Notes under the pieces: generated by a model
The model's input: the letters and a program-made list of their open reading frames with translations, nothing else
The model's database searches: none
What the model was told of the DNA's origin: nothing
Assembly: GCA_002435755.1 (NCBI GenBank)
Contig: DIYH01000043.1
Coordinates: 1-64,000 of the forward strand
DNA length: 64,000 nt
Source of the DNA: Flammeovirgaceae bacterium UBA6059
Lineage (GTDB): Bacteria; Bacteroidota; Bacteroidia; Cytophagales; Cyclobacteriaceae
Direction of reading: 5' to 3'
Program-made: the position numbers and the translations under genes
In this document: piece by piece, positions 51,422 to 60,759 of the stretch
How the letters are laid out: each line of letters starts with the position of its first letter
Position numbering within the stretch: the stretch's first letter is position 1

Positions 51422-52588
51422 ATGCCCGAAACACTAACAGAATCGGAAGCCATGTTTGTTTATGGATTCTGGCTGGCTACCATGCTCATTGCCAGCTTGC
51501 ATGGCTTTATTCTGTCAGGAATACTGTTCTTCAATAGTCGCTTCAATATCAAAGCTAACCGCCATTTGGCCATCTCGATATTGATGGTATCGATCATCCT
51601 CATGTATGAGTGGATGTATTTTCTGGAGGAAACACATCCAGTCTATCTCTTTCTCTATCTCTTACCAGTTTACATCTCAGCTTTGATGCCCTTTGGGCTG
51701 TACCACTTTGTCGCCTACTCCATCTCACCTGACAAAGAATATGATCGATTCTATTGGATCAGCTTATTTCCTGCATTAGCGCAGTTAGCCATTGAACTTA
51801 CCAGAATACCCTGTTACCTACTACTTGACCAAAGTAGCATGGAAAGACTCGAAGTATGGCTTGAAGGTCTCAATGAAGGATTAGGTGTCGTCACCAGTTT
51901 TGTCTTTATCATCATGGCGATGCGCATGGTCAATCAGTACACAAGAGACTTACTGGCTAATTATTCTACGCTACAGGGCAAAGATATTTCATGGATGAAA
52001 CTGTTTTTTATACCGATCCTGATCGCCATGACATTCTGGCTACTGGAATACAGCACCGTTAGTCTTGGTGAATACTCCGAGTTCTTTTCTATACTGGTTT
52101 CTCTCTCGCTAGCGACACTCATGTATGTCTTTGGCTATTTCGTATTGCTGCGAACCGATCTTTTCGAAGCGCCCACATTCGCGGTAGTAGATACTTCAGA
52201 ATCAGCTACCCCCAAGAAGCTTTCTGATAAGATGGATGACTATTACCGTCAACTCTTGGCCATCATGGAGGATCAAAAGCCTTATATGGATGTGGATTTG
52301 ACGCTGACGAAACTGTCAGAAATGATGGATTTAAGCCCTAGCTATCTCTCGCAAATCATCAACAGTAAAGTGGGCAAAAACTTCTTTGAGTTTGTCAATG
52401 CCTATCGTATTGAGGCCATCAAGCAGAAACTCACCGATCCCAATTATGAGCATTTCAGCATTCTAGGTATAGCGTATGAATGCGGTTTCAAAACCAAGTC
52501 GACCTTCAATACAGTCTTCAAGAATGTGACGGGTTATACACCTTCAGCTTATAAGCGACAGGTTCAGGAGTCTCGGATGAGTGCTTGA
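51422..52588 (+). CDS. AraC-type regulator with membrane N-terminus
   Basis: A 388-residue one-component regulator: seven hydrophobic helices (about residues 12-250), a linker, then an AraC helix-turn-helix pair (about 280-385) with LTLTKLSEMMDLSPSYLSQI, FFEFVNAYRIEAIKQKL and ILGIAYECGFKTKSTFNTVF. Such proteins sense a ligand or membrane state and bind DNA without a partner kinase. It is divergent from the lipoprotein peptidase at 50288, a likely target, with a 180-bp gap between start codons. Its 5' end was copied in the adjacent duplication. Confidence 0.92.
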   Translation: MPETLTESEAMFVYGFWLATMLIASLHGFILSGILFFNSRFNIKANRHLAISILMVSIILMYEWMYFLEETHPVYLFLYLLPVYISALMPFGLYHFVAYSISPDKEYDRFYWISLFPALAQLAIELTRIPCYLLLDQSSMERLEVWLEGLNEGLGVVTSFVFIIMAMRMVNQYTRDLLANYSTLQGKDISWMKLFFIPILIAMTFWLLEYSTVSLGEYSEFFSILVSLSLATLMYVFGYFVLLRTDLFEAPTFAVVDTSESATPKKLSDKMDDYYRQLLAIMEDQKPYMDVDLTLTKLSEMMDLSPSYLSQIINSKVGKNFFEFVNAYRIEAIKQKLTDPNYEHFSILGIAYECGFKTKSTFNTVFKNVTGYTPSAYKRQVQESRMSA

Positions 52589-52895
52589 AAGTATTCCAAT
52601 GACGAATTCCTGGCAGTCTGAGCCTGTCGAAGACTCGTTCCTAAGTGCTGCGAAGAATCCTTCGAGAGCCTCAGGATGACGAATATTGGGAAGCCATTCG
52701 TCATTGGGTACGAGATTGAGCAATCCCTTTATGTACAATGGTTCGAGATTAAGAAGATTTCTCCTATCGTCGAAATGACAACCCAGGTTAGTCATTGGGT
52801 AAGAACGTCCAGAAACAAGTTCGAATACATCGAATTCCGGTCTATTCGAACTCCTGGGTGAATCTTATCATCATCTTTGCAGTAAACCTAAGCAT
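52589..52895. repeat. Intergenic repeat-rich region
   Basis: 307 bp without a supported gene. 52617-52633 (CTGAGCCTGTCGAAG core) and 52659-52676 (CTTCGAGAGCCTCAGGA) form an imperfect inverted repeat. GACGAAT words and TCATTGGGTA words recur around it (52601, 52677; 52700, 52791), and TTTCTCCTATCGTCGAAATGAC follows at 52758. These strings look like degraded copies of dispersed intergenic repeats common in Bacteroidota genomes. Confidence 0.6.
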
Positions 52896-53462
52896 ATGCG
52901 AAGACTACTGATTTTGATGATGGGCTTGACCATGAGCTGGAGTATACAGGCACAAGAGTTTGACTACTCTTCATGGTCATTTAGCTACTACGCCCCTTAT
53001 GCCATTCAAGCGGGGCTGAAAGTGGGTAAGACTATTCCGATCAATACCTGGACGACCACTACAGGAAAAGAACAGGAAACGGACAACTCATTATTGATAC
53101 AACCCCAGATTGCTTATTTCGCCAATCCACAGGTACAGCAGAACTATCTCGCTAATATCGAATTGGGTTATGCACGAACAAGGGAAGATCGAAAATTCTA
53201 CAACATAGCCTCTATAGGTTTGGGCTTTATCTACGCACAACAGTTTGTGGATGGTTCGGTGGCCATTGGTAGCGGAGAAGTATCACATAACAAAGAGAAC
53301 ATTAACTACTTTGTCCCGACCATCAACTATGAGTGGGGCAAGAAACCCAAGAACAAATTGGGCTACTACTTCAAAGGCTTTTGGGGTCATCGCATCACTG
53401 GCCAAAGAGACAACTCTGGTTTCCTAGGGTTGGAGACCGGCCTTAAACTTTACATGAATTAA
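52896..53462 (+). CDS. Secreted beta-barrel-like protein
   Basis: A 188-residue protein with a signal peptide (MRRLLILMMGLTMSWSIQAQ). The mature part is alternating, aromatic-rich beta strands (SFSYYAPYAIQAGLKVGK, NYLANIELGYARTRED, GYYFKGFWGHRITGQR, LGLETGLKLYMN) ending in an aromatic strand, as in small outer-membrane barrels. No family name is recognised. It is 13 bp upstream of the amine oxidase gene, so the two are probably co-transcribed. Confidence 0.7.
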   Translation: MRRLLILMMGLTMSWSIQAQEFDYSSWSFSYYAPYAIQAGLKVGKTIPINTWTTTTGKEQETDNSLLIQPQIAYFANPQVQQNYLANIELGYARTREDRKFYNIASIGLGFIYAQQFVDGSVAIGSGEVSHNKENINYFVPTINYEWGKKPKNKLGYYFKGFWGHRITGQRDNSGFLGLETGLKLYMN

Positions 53463-53475
53463 AAACAGGATAGAG

Positions 53476-54678
53476 ATGGACAAAAGAGAATTTATCAAGA
53501 AAGGTCTAACCCTGGGTGCCGGCCTACCCTTCCTTAGCATAATATTGCAGTCATGTGGAGAAGAGTCGCTAGGTGCTCCGCTTATCGACACCAACTTCTC
53601 GGGTAATGTCATCATCGTAGGTGCAGGAGCTGCTGGTATGACTGCCGCCTATCTCCTCCAGCGCAATAACATTCCTTATGAGGTGATCGAGGCGGCTCCC
53701 GTGATAGGTGGTCGTGTAAAGCGCATCCAGGATTTTGCCGACTTCCCTATCGATCTCGGTGCGGAGTGGATCCATACGGATCCTTCTATCCTATCGGAAA
53801 TAGTCAATGACCCGACTGTAACAGGTGACATAGATTTCATCACCTATAATCCTCAGACCATTCATTTGTACAAAAACGGCAAAGTACGTGAGCGCAACTG
53901 GTTCAATAACTTCTACAGTGAGTGGAAATTCAAGAATACCACTTGGTTCGGATTCTTCGAGAGGTTCATCCTGCCTTCTATCGAGGATAACATTACGCTG
54001 AACCTTCCAGTAACTTCAATAGATTCATCGGGTAGTACCACTACGGTGACAACTGCTCATGGTAATGTAAGGCAAGCAGATAGAGTAATCGTAACAGTGC
54101 CCATAAAGATTCTCCAAGATGAGGTGATAGAGTTCAGGCCGGCACTAAGCTCGGAAAAGCGTGAGGTCATCAACAATATCTCAATGGATGACGGGCTCAA
54201 GGTGTTTATCGAATTCAAAGAACGCTTTTATCCTGACGCCCTACTGTTTGGAAGTTTTATAGAGGCGCTTACTGCCGATGATAAAACTTACTATGATGCA
54301 GCCTTCAGAAAAGGTAGTAACCGAAACATACTCGGCCTATTTACCATCAATGACGAAGCAACCAGATATACCTCATTGGGTTCTGATGAAAGAATCATTG
54401 AAGAAGTGATCAACGAGTTGGACGACATGTTTGATGGGCAAGCTTCACTTCACTACCAAAATCACGTGATCCAGAATTGGTCGGCAGAACCTTACATTCG
54501 TGGTTCTTATTCCTACACCTTTAGCGGTTCACAAAACAGTATGGTAGATACGCTAAAGGCACCCATCAATAACAAGATTTACTTCGCCGGTGAAGCATTG
54601 TCCATCGATGCTCAGGCAACAGTCCATGGCGCCAGCGAATCTGCATATGATACTGTAAGGAGGATGCTAAGTGCCTAA
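53476..54678 (+). CDS. Flavin-containing amine oxidase, lipoprotein
   Basis: A 400-residue FAD-dependent monoamine-oxidase-family enzyme. The N-terminus is a lipoprotein signal (KREFIKKGLTLGAGLPFLSI, lipobox LQSC at about residue 27, Tat-like first part). The FAD dinucleotide motif is VIIVGAGAAGMTAAYLL (about residues 46-62), then VIEAAPVIGGRVKRI and DLGAEWIH, and the C-terminal flavin motif YFAGEALSIDAQATVHGAS. Its substrate may be a polyamine, aromatic amine or other amine in the periplasm. The upstream barrel-like protein could be an uptake or anchoring partner. Confidence 0.92.
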   Translation: MDKREFIKKGLTLGAGLPFLSIILQSCGEESLGAPLIDTNFSGNVIIVGAGAAGMTAAYLLQRNNIPYEVIEAAPVIGGRVKRIQDFADFPIDLGAEWIHTDPSILSEIVNDPTVTGDIDFITYNPQTIHLYKNGKVRERNWFNNFYSEWKFKNTTWFGFFERFILPSIEDNITLNLPVTSIDSSGSTTTVTTAHGNVRQADRVIVTVPIKILQDEVIEFRPALSSEKREVINNISMDDGLKVFIEFKERFYPDALLFGSFIEALTADDKTYYDAAFRKGSNRNILGLFTINDEATRYTSLGSDERIIEEVINELDDMFDGQASLHYQNHVIQNWSAEPYIRGSYSYTFSGSQNSMVDTLKAPINNKIYFAGEALSIDAQATVHGASESAYDTVRRMLSA

Positions 54679-54858
54679 GCCTCAATTCATCTAGAGATCA
54701 AAATCTAATGGCTGACTTAAGAATTCAATTATTCAACTTCTGATTGCTTAAGAGAACAATCGACTTGGCATGAACAAAAGTCGATGAAGGTAGCCCATTT
54801 CTATTTGCTTTCACTGAGCCTGAGAGGCTTTCAATGATTGTTTTGCTAATTTCGGATC

Positions 54859-55902
54859 ATGTCGGCAAGTCAGATTTTTTTGGTTGTCATCAGTGGTCTG
54901 GGTGTTATTCACGGTTTGTTTCTTGCTGCCTTTTTGCTTGGTTACAGTAAGGGAAATACCATAGCCAATCGGTTGCTGGCTGGCCTGCTCATCGTTCTCT
55001 CCTTCCGCGTTGGAAAATCTGTTTTTCTGGAGTTTACTGACAACCTGGATATCAAAATGATATTCATCGGTCTCGGATCGATGATGGCCATTGGCCCACT
55101 ATTCTACCTATTTACCTTAGCTACCGCCAATAAGGAATTCCAACTCCAAAAGAAGCATCTGGCACATTTCATTCCTGCTGTACTTGGACTATCCTTTGGA
55201 GCATGGATCAATGAATCGCATGAAACCTCACTACCCAAGCTCATTTTCTTCTTCATATTTCTTGGCTACTACAGCCAATACATCATCTATCTGGTCATCA
55301 GTCACAAGGCAATAAGGCGATTTAGAAGAAACGGTCTTCAGAATGATCCATATCGCTTGCTAAGTTTGATTTGGTATGGGCTTACCGCTATTTGGTTCGT
55401 CTATTTTTTAAATCTCATCGATGAATTGGTTCCTTATGTCGTTGGCCCGGTCTTGTACTCTATCATCGCTTATGCCATAAGTTTCGTCGTTATCCAAAAG
55501 GGATATATCCAAAAGCTGGATCAACATAAGTATAAAACGACTCCTGTATCAGATGATCAGGCCAAGGACATTTTCGACAAAGTGGAAAATCAGATGAAGC
55601 TAGATCAGGCATTTCGAAATCCTAATATTACGCTCAAGTCATTATCGGCGAAGTTCAAGCTAAGCACTCAAGTGCTTTCGATGGTCATTAATCAGAAAGC
55701 GGACGTCAACTTCAATGGCTACATCAATCAATACCGAATAGATGAGGCCGTTAGGCTTCTGGCCTTACCAGATTATGAGTCTCAAACGATAGCATCAATT
55801 GCCTATGAGGTTGGATTTAACAGTATCTCCAGTTTTAACACTGCCTTTAAGAAACACACCGGAAAAACACCTCAAGCCTATCGCAAAGGCTTGATGAAAT
55901 GA
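54859..55902 (+). CDS. AraC-type regulator with membrane N-terminus
   Basis: A 347-residue protein with about seven N-terminal membrane helices (about residues 5-215) and a C-terminal AraC DNA-binding domain (about 245-345) with ITLKSLSAKFKLSTQVLSMV, YINQYRIDEAVRLL and IASIAYEVGFNSISSFNTAF. It shares the architecture of the gene at 51422 but is not part of the duplication. It is followed 91 bp later by a DJ-1/PfpI gene on the same strand, a possible target. Confidence 0.9.
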   Translation: MSASQIFLVVISGLGVIHGLFLAAFLLGYSKGNTIANRLLAGLLIVLSFRVGKSVFLEFTDNLDIKMIFIGLGSMMAIGPLFYLFTLATANKEFQLQKKHLAHFIPAVLGLSFGAWINESHETSLPKLIFFFIFLGYYSQYIIYLVISHKAIRRFRRNGLQNDPYRLLSLIWYGLTAIWFVYFLNLIDELVPYVVGPVLYSIIAYAISFVVIQKGYIQKLDQHKYKTTPVSDDQAKDIFDKVENQMKLDQAFRNPNITLKSLSAKFKLSTQVLSMVINQKADVNFNGYINQYRIDEAVRLLALPDYESQTIASIAYEVGFNSISSFNTAFKKHTGKTPQAYRKGLMK

Positions 55903-55993
55903 TCTATTGCTCTATCGAAATGATCATTTTGATAGCCTACACTTAGCATATGTTCGTGGTTTGCAGACATGTCAAAACAAAAACTCAACGGAT

Positions 55994-57097
55994 ATGTCTA
56001 AAAGAACGATTCTTAAGTGGTTCCTAATTACCACATTCAGCATTACACTCGCTATCGCCAGTTTTGGATATTGGTTTATCAGCTTGTTGCGTCCGGTAGC
56101 GCCCAGAACCAATCTGGAACTTGTCACACCGCAACAAATACCTTATCTGAGCCAAGACTCCATACCCTACCGGGGAAAAATATTAACGGTAGTCACGAGC
56201 TGCGATAGTATGGGTAACAGTGGCAAGCGCACAGGTTATGAGCTTACAGAGCTATCGCGAGCATATTATGTATTCCGAGCCAATGGCTTTGAAGTTGATG
56301 TTGCCAGCCCTCTGGGTGGAGAGCCTGCAGTGATCATAGACGATGACGATATGGGTATCTACGATTTCGCATTTTTGAATGATCCAATTGCCCAGAAGAA
56401 AACTCAGAAAACGCTACCCATTTCAGAAGTAGTCGCGGAGGATTATCGTGCAATCTACTTCGTCGGTGGCAAAGGTGCTATGTACGATTTCCCGGACAAT
56501 GAGCACATCCAGTCAATTGTCAGCAATTATTACCGATCGGAAAAGGTCATTGGCGCAGTATGTCATGGCCCTGCGGCATTGACGCATGTAACGCTCCCGG
56601 ATGGCCAACCGCTACTCTCGAACAAACGAGTCAGCAGTTTTACGAATCAAGAGGAATTACTGCTGATTCCTGAGGCTAAGGATATATTTCCATTCTTGCT
56701 TCAAAGTGAGTTATCCCAACAAGGTGCTGTCTTCCAGGAGGGTGGACTATTTCATAATCAAGTTTCTCATGATGGAAACATTATCACTGGTCAGAATCCC
56801 TGGTCAACTTGGACTGTTGCTGAGACCATGATCAAGCAACTGGGTTATGCACCTAAAATGAGGGGCCAAACCGGCGAAGAATACTCCGTGGAAGTAGTGA
56901 TGCTATACGACGATGAAGGCTATGATAAGGCTAAGAATGTACTGGCTAGCTACTACAAAGGAGACAGTGGTCAACCAGATCGAATGCTCCTGGCCGCTCA
57001 TGGCATCATAGCTGCTATGCAATGGGATCTTGTTAAGATGATCAATATGATCCGCCTGATCAGCTATGCCAAGTCCTTATCAGAAGAATTATCATAG
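55994..57097 (+). CDS. Membrane-anchored DJ-1/PfpI family protein
   Basis: A 367-residue protein started at the ATG at 55994 (MSKRTILKWFLITT); the earlier ATG at 55907 adds 29 residues without helix or motif. One N-terminal membrane helix (about 7-33) anchors a DJ-1/PfpI domain (about 55-265) with GYELTELSRAYYVFRANGFE, IYFVGGKGAMYDFPDN and the nucleophile elbow GAVCHGPAAL, and GNIITGQNPWST. A C-terminal helical extension of about 90 residues follows. The family includes chaperone, glyoxalase/Hsp31-type and amidotransferase-like activities. It is 19 bp upstream of the protease gene. Confidence 0.88.
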   Translation: MSKRTILKWFLITTFSITLAIASFGYWFISLLRPVAPRTNLELVTPQQIPYLSQDSIPYRGKILTVVTSCDSMGNSGKRTGYELTELSRAYYVFRANGFEVDVASPLGGEPAVIIDDDDMGIYDFAFLNDPIAQKKTQKTLPISEVVAEDYRAIYFVGGKGAMYDFPDNEHIQSIVSNYYRSEKVIGAVCHGPAALTHVTLPDGQPLLSNKRVSSFTNQEELLLIPEAKDIFPFLLQSELSQQGAVFQEGGLFHNQVSHDGNIITGQNPWSTWTVAETMIKQLGYAPKMRGQTGEEYSVEVVMLYDDEGYDKAKNVLASYYKGDSGQPDRMLLAAHGIIAAMQWDLVKMINMIRLISYAKSLSEELS

Positions 57098-57116
57098 GTC
57101 ATCGCCATCTGAATAA

Positions 57117-57884
57117 ATGAAGCATTCTTTAATAGTACCTGCCTATTACGGGCAGCTCATTTTCGAGGTATGGTCATTTCTCAAACAGCCTACTCCCGCG
57201 AAAAACACCATATTGAGCACCCGAGAAAAGATGTTGGCGATGGTACGGTTGTATTTGATCAAAATGGTGTTAGTCATCATGGTCGCCATGTTTATGGCGG
57301 CCATATCACCTTGGTTTGATCCGGAAAATATTTCAAAGTCCAGTATGGCTACTAGGTTTTCACCACTTGGGTTAATACTTGTAGGTGGATTCATTCTGCC
57401 AACTTTGGAAGAGGTCGGTTTTCGACTTTCACTTCGGTTTAGACCATTGTATCTGTCTCTCACTACAGCTGTCATTACTTATTATGTTCTAACACAAGCA
57501 GTATTTGATACTTCCAATAGCATGATTGATGACAGTTTTATTACCAGAGTCACCGGATCAGTGGTTGCCGGTGTTGCAGTGTCATTACTACTACTTAATC
57601 AGACCATAACTAGCTCGCTATCATCATTATGGCAAAGAAGATTTGGATTGATTTTCTATATCTCGTGTTTTGTGTTTGCTGCCATACACATCCTGAATTA
57701 TGAGTTAAACTGGGTCAACCTTCTGTTTCTTCCATTAATAGTTTTTCCTCAGATGCTAAGTGCTATCCTATATGGTTATACGAGAGTAGTCTTTGGCTTT
57801 CGATATCCCCTAGCGCTTCATTGTGCTAATAATCTGATGGCGATTGGCATTTCCTTGTTGCCTTTTGAGGATCTGATCATTTGA
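57117..57884 (+). CDS. CPBP family intramembrane metalloprotease
   Basis: A 255-residue membrane protein with about seven helices. CPBP/Abi motifs are present: LPTLEEVGFRLSLRFRP (motif 1, EExxxR, about residues 99-115), FVFAAIHILNYELNWV (motif 2 with His, about 187-202) and LALHCANNLMAI (motif 3 with His, near the end). The family includes Rce1-type CAAX proteases and bacteriocin-immunity proteins. It follows the DJ-1 protein by 19 bp and is probably in its operon. Confidence 0.82.
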   Translation: MKHSLIVPAYYGQLIFEVWSFLKQPTPAKNTILSTREKMLAMVRLYLIKMVLVIMVAMFMAAISPWFDPENISKSSMATRFSPLGLILVGGFILPTLEEVGFRLSLRFRPLYLSLTTAVITYYVLTQAVFDTSNSMIDDSFITRVTGSVVAGVAVSLLLLNQTITSSLSSLWQRRFGLIFYISCFVFAAIHILNYELNWVNLLFLPLIVFPQMLSAILYGYTRVVFGFRYPLALHCANNLMAIGISLLPFEDLII

Positions 57885-58030
57885 GATTGGAACTCATTTA
57901 CCTTTCCTAATTGTAAAAACGACAACCAAAAATGCAGTAATCGAGGTATCACTTGCCGTGATTGAGAATGAAGCTAGTTTGAGAGAAGAACCATAATCAT
58001 CATATTGCATGGGACAACTGTCTCATATCC

Positions 58031-59593
58031 ATGTTCAATAACTATCTGTGTCTCTTTGCTACTGTCTTGGTGCTTGTAAGCTGTCAAGAGCCAAATGAGG
58101 TTCGTAAAAAGCCCAATGTTTTATTTATTTCGATAGATGATCTCCGACCAAGCTTAGGTGTTTATGGAGACTCCACGGCTATTACTCCCAACATTGACAT
58201 GTTGGCAAGTCAAGGCACCACCTTTCGACAGACCTTCTCTCAATGTGCGGTATGTGCTCCATCGAGAGCAAGTTTAATGACCGGTATCCGGCCTGACTCA
58301 ACTCGCGTATGGCATCTTGGAGATAAGTTCCGGGAAATAAATCCCACAACTGTGACCATGCCTCAGCACTTTGCTAAGCACGGCTATCATACGGTCAATA
58401 TTGGTAAGATCTTTCACAACTACATGCCTGATTCGGTTTCCTGGGACGAACCGGATTTAAGACCTGCTCAATTCGTCAAGCCCGAATGGCTTGGCAGAGA
58501 TGGAGAGACCTTCTATATCAGTGAGGAAGTCAGTAAATCTCAAGCCATAAAGCGAGACTCTTTGCTGAAACTCAGACCAGTGCGATATGCAGATGGCTGG
58601 AATACCGGCCCTGCCTGGGAAGCAGCAGATGTACATGATACACTGTATTATGACGGAGCACAAAATGAGCTGGCTAAACGCACTTTATCTCGGCTAGCCA
58701 AAATGGACAAGCCATTCTATTTCGGACTTGGCTATTTCAGACCTCATCTACCCTTTGCTGTACCAAAGAAGTATTGGGACTTGTATGATCCGGATGAGAT
58801 ACCATTAGCCACTAATCCAGACATTCCGGTAGGTGCTCCTCTGCTCACCATGAACAGTATGTATGAGCTAAGGCATTATGATGGGTTTGGGCACATTGGT
58901 CACCCGACATCCGAGTTTCGCATGAGTGAAGACACGGCGCGCATATTGAAACAAGGATACTATGCCAGTGTGAGTTATGTGGATGCGCTAATTGGTCAAT
59001 TGGTCGATCACATGAAGGAAATTGGCATTTATGATAATACGATCATCATTCTGTGGGGTGATCATGGGTGGAAACTGGGGGATCACAACAGCTGGGGCAA
59101 GATGACCAACTATAACATCGACCTTCGAGTGCCTATGATCATAAGAGTGCCCAACCAGCCTAATCAGGGGGCGCAGACTTATGCCATAACCGAACTAGTA
59201 GACATGTTTCCATCACTCTGCGAACTAGCCGGCATTGAGGTACCTGCATATGTTCAAGGCGCCAGTTTCGTTCCTCTGATGGAGCAACCACAGCAATCCT
59301 GGAAAAAAGCGGCCTTCAGTCAATTTCATAGACGGCCAAGGGTCTCTGCGGATGGTGGTAGATATATGGGCTACTCAATTAATACAGCTGAATATCACTA
59401 TATCGAATGGTATAGCTGGGATCATGAAGCTGGCGAGCGTCGAGATTATGTAACCGCTGAACTCTATGATCGACTTTCCGATCCAACCGAGAAAGTGAAT
59501 ATCGCTGCGCTAGAGGAGAATGAAGCAGTAGTGAGCAATCTATCGAGTCAATTAAAGGCTGGCTGGAGAAGTGCACGACCAGCTGTCCCATGA
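58031..59593 (+). CDS. Sulfatase (lipoprotein, iduronate-2-sulfatase-like)
   Basis: A 520-residue type I sulfatase that hydrolyses sulfate esters after a Cys is converted to formylglycine. Its maturation motif is CAVCAPSRASLMTG (CxPSR, about residues 73-86). Metal-site segments are LFISIDDLRPSLGVYGD near the N-terminus and IILWGDHGWKLGDHNSWGK (about 340-358). The signal ends in a lipobox LVSC at about residue 17, so it is a lipoprotein. It resembles the iduronate-2-sulfatase branch that acts on sulfated polysaccharides. No formylglycine-generating enzyme or glycan locus is next to it. Confidence 0.93.
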   Translation: MFNNYLCLFATVLVLVSCQEPNEVRKKPNVLFISIDDLRPSLGVYGDSTAITPNIDMLASQGTTFRQTFSQCAVCAPSRASLMTGIRPDSTRVWHLGDKFREINPTTVTMPQHFAKHGYHTVNIGKIFHNYMPDSVSWDEPDLRPAQFVKPEWLGRDGETFYISEEVSKSQAIKRDSLLKLRPVRYADGWNTGPAWEAADVHDTLYYDGAQNELAKRTLSRLAKMDKPFYFGLGYFRPHLPFAVPKKYWDLYDPDEIPLATNPDIPVGAPLLTMNSMYELRHYDGFGHIGHPTSEFRMSEDTARILKQGYYASVSYVDALIGQLVDHMKEIGIYDNTIIILWGDHGWKLGDHNSWGKMTNYNIDLRVPMIIRVPNQPNQGAQTYAITELVDMFPSLCELAGIEVPAYVQGASFVPLMEQPQQSWKKAAFSQFHRRPRVSADGGRYMGYSINTAEYHYIEWYSWDHEAGERRDYVTAELYDRLSDPTEKVNIAALEENEAVVSNLSSQLKAGWRSARPAVP

Positions 59594-59610
59594 GCATCAA
59601 GATGTAGCCT

Positions 59611-59949
59611 ATGTATCCCAAGTACTATCTATACAAACGGATCAAAGACGCTAAAATATTGATTGATAGACAGTTTTCCGGAGATATCGATTTAGCAGGA
59701 ATATCGAGACAAGTGCATTTGTCAAAGTACCATTTTTTAAGACTTTTCAAGGAAGCATATGGTACATCACCACATCAATATATGATCCAAAAACGTGTTG
59801 ATCTTGCCAAGGAAAAACTGGCCAATGGTTACTCCGTTTCAGAAACCTGTAGTTCAGTTGGTTTTGAAAGTATCCCGTCTTTCTCGTCAATGTTTAAACG
59901 TCATGTTGGAGTTACGCCTTCTGACTATAAAAACAGTCAATCAAAATAG
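59611..59949 (+). CDS. AraC family DNA-binding protein (HTH only)
   Basis: A 112-residue protein consisting only of the AraC two-HTH domain: IDLAGISRQVHLSKYHFLRL, SPHQYMIQKRVDLAKEKL and SVSETCSSVGFESIPSFSSM. It has no ligand-binding or membrane part, so it must be controlled by its own abundance or a partner. It lies 17 bp after the sulfatase stop codon and 70 bp before the DoxX-like gene, suggesting it regulates one or both. Confidence 0.9.
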   Translation: MYPKYYLYKRIKDAKILIDRQFSGDIDLAGISRQVHLSKYHFLRLFKEAYGTSPHQYMIQKRVDLAKEKLANGYSVSETCSSVGFESIPSFSSMFKRHVGVTPSDYKNSQSK

Positions 59950-60019
59950 AATAGCAATTTTCGATAAGTCAAGTTGTCGGTGGCCACCTAGATTAGCCAT
60001 AAAACAGACCTACACTACA

Positions 60020-60364
60020 ATGAAGATTGCGCTAAAAATCAACTGGGTACTTGTTATACTATTGAGCATTGCTACGGGAGCTTTCAAATTGAGTCAGCAG
60101 CCTGAAGACATAGAATTATTCTCAGCCATAGGTATGAATGCTACCGCAACAATGATACTTGGTGCAATTCAACTCATTGGCGGCATACTCATGATTCCCG
60201 GTAGGACTAGAATTACGGGAGCCTGGATCATGATTCCGACATATGTTTTGGCTTCCATTGCCGTATTTGCCAATTCAATGTTGGTGTTCGGTATAGTTTC
60301 ACTACTGTTTATTACCATGGCCTATGGGGTCATCCACATGGAAAAGAACAAAACTCTCAAATAA
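60020..60364 (+). CDS. DoxX-like small membrane protein
   Basis: A 114-residue protein with four membrane helices, started at the ATG at 60020 (MKIALKINWVLVILLSIATG); an upstream in-frame ATG lies inside the preceding gene in another frame. The layout (TGAFKLSQQPEDIELFSAIG, TMILGAIQLIGGILMIPGRT) follows DoxX/DoxD-type proteins, with the usual first-helix glycine and a Gly-rich second helix. Function is unclear. It is 12 bp before the monooxygenase-like gene, so both are probably co-transcribed. Confidence 0.78.
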   Translation: MKIALKINWVLVILLSIATGAFKLSQQPEDIELFSAIGMNATATMILGAIQLIGGILMIPGRTRITGAWIMIPTYVLASIAVFANSMLVFGIVSLLFITMAYGVIHMEKNKTLK

Positions 60365-60376
60365 ACTTAACCCGAT

Positions 60377-60682
60377 ATGTACTACGTAATTACACGAACC
60401 TTTATTGATGACCCTTCCCTCAAGGATAATGTGTTGAAGATGTCTAAAGCATCAGCTGAGATATTTCGGAAGCAATCAGGACTCATTGAGATGAAGTCTC
60501 TCCTATCGGAAAACGAAACTCATATTTCCACCTATTTGGTCTGGGATAACCAACAGTCTCATCTGAGTTGCATGGAAAGCAAGGACTTTGCTGCAGTTAC
60601 AGTTGATTGGACAAAATACATGCAGGAAGGAAAGATCAGGTTTGAGTTAGAGACTTATCTGGAGATGAAGTCGGATTTATAG
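60377..60682 (+). CDS. Antibiotic-biosynthesis-monooxygenase-like small protein
   Basis: A 101-residue ferredoxin-like (dimeric alpha/beta barrel) protein: a first strand YYVITRTF, a helix (KASAEIFRKQSGLIEMKSLL), a strand THISTYLVWDN and a C-terminal helix. The family comprises cofactor-free monooxygenases and heme-degrading or small-ligand proteins; the assignment rests on layout, so activity is uncertain. Its stop codon abuts a REP-like hairpin that probably ends the transcript. Confidence 0.65.
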   Translation: MYYVITRTFIDDPSLKDNVLKMSKASAEIFRKQSGLIEMKSLLSENETHISTYLVWDNQQSHLSCMESKDFAAVTVDWTKYMQEGKIRFELETYLEMKSDL

Positions 60683-60723
60683 CTTCTGGAAAGTCTAACC
60701 GCACAGTTAAGACTTTCCAGAAG
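60683..60723. repeat. REP-like hairpin 1
   Basis: CTTCTGGAAAGTCT and its exact complement form a 14-bp stem with a 13-nt loop. The GGAAAGT core is shared with the hairpins at 61108 and 61406 around and inside the transposase gene. It starts at the stop codon of the preceding gene. Confidence 0.82.
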
Positions 60724-60759
60724 TTAATTGATGATCTCATATTCTAATTATGAAATGTA

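Larger units (their letters stand above)
48942..51631. repeat. Tandem duplication, two units of about 1.34 kb
   Basis: Unit A (48942 to about 50282) and unit B (50288 to about 51631) each hold a minus-strand lipoprotein peptidase, a 169-180-bp divergent gap (counted to the homologous start codons) and the 5' end of a plus-strand AraC-type regulator. Similarity is obvious base by base, including the gap (TATGGGGGATAGT, and GAGAGTTCAAGCTTTG). Unit A breaks at TGGAGGA where unit B continues into the full regulator, so the copied segment ended inside that gene. Confidence 0.92.

Noticed and set aside
52544..52861. Small ORFs on both strands downstream of the AraC regulator
   Set aside because: They lie in the repeat-rich intergenic region and their translations follow the repeat words, so chance frames are more likely.
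55907..55993. Earlier start for the DJ-1/PfpI protein
   Set aside because: The extra 29 residues add no feature, and the ATG at 55994 places the membrane anchor at the N-terminus as expected.
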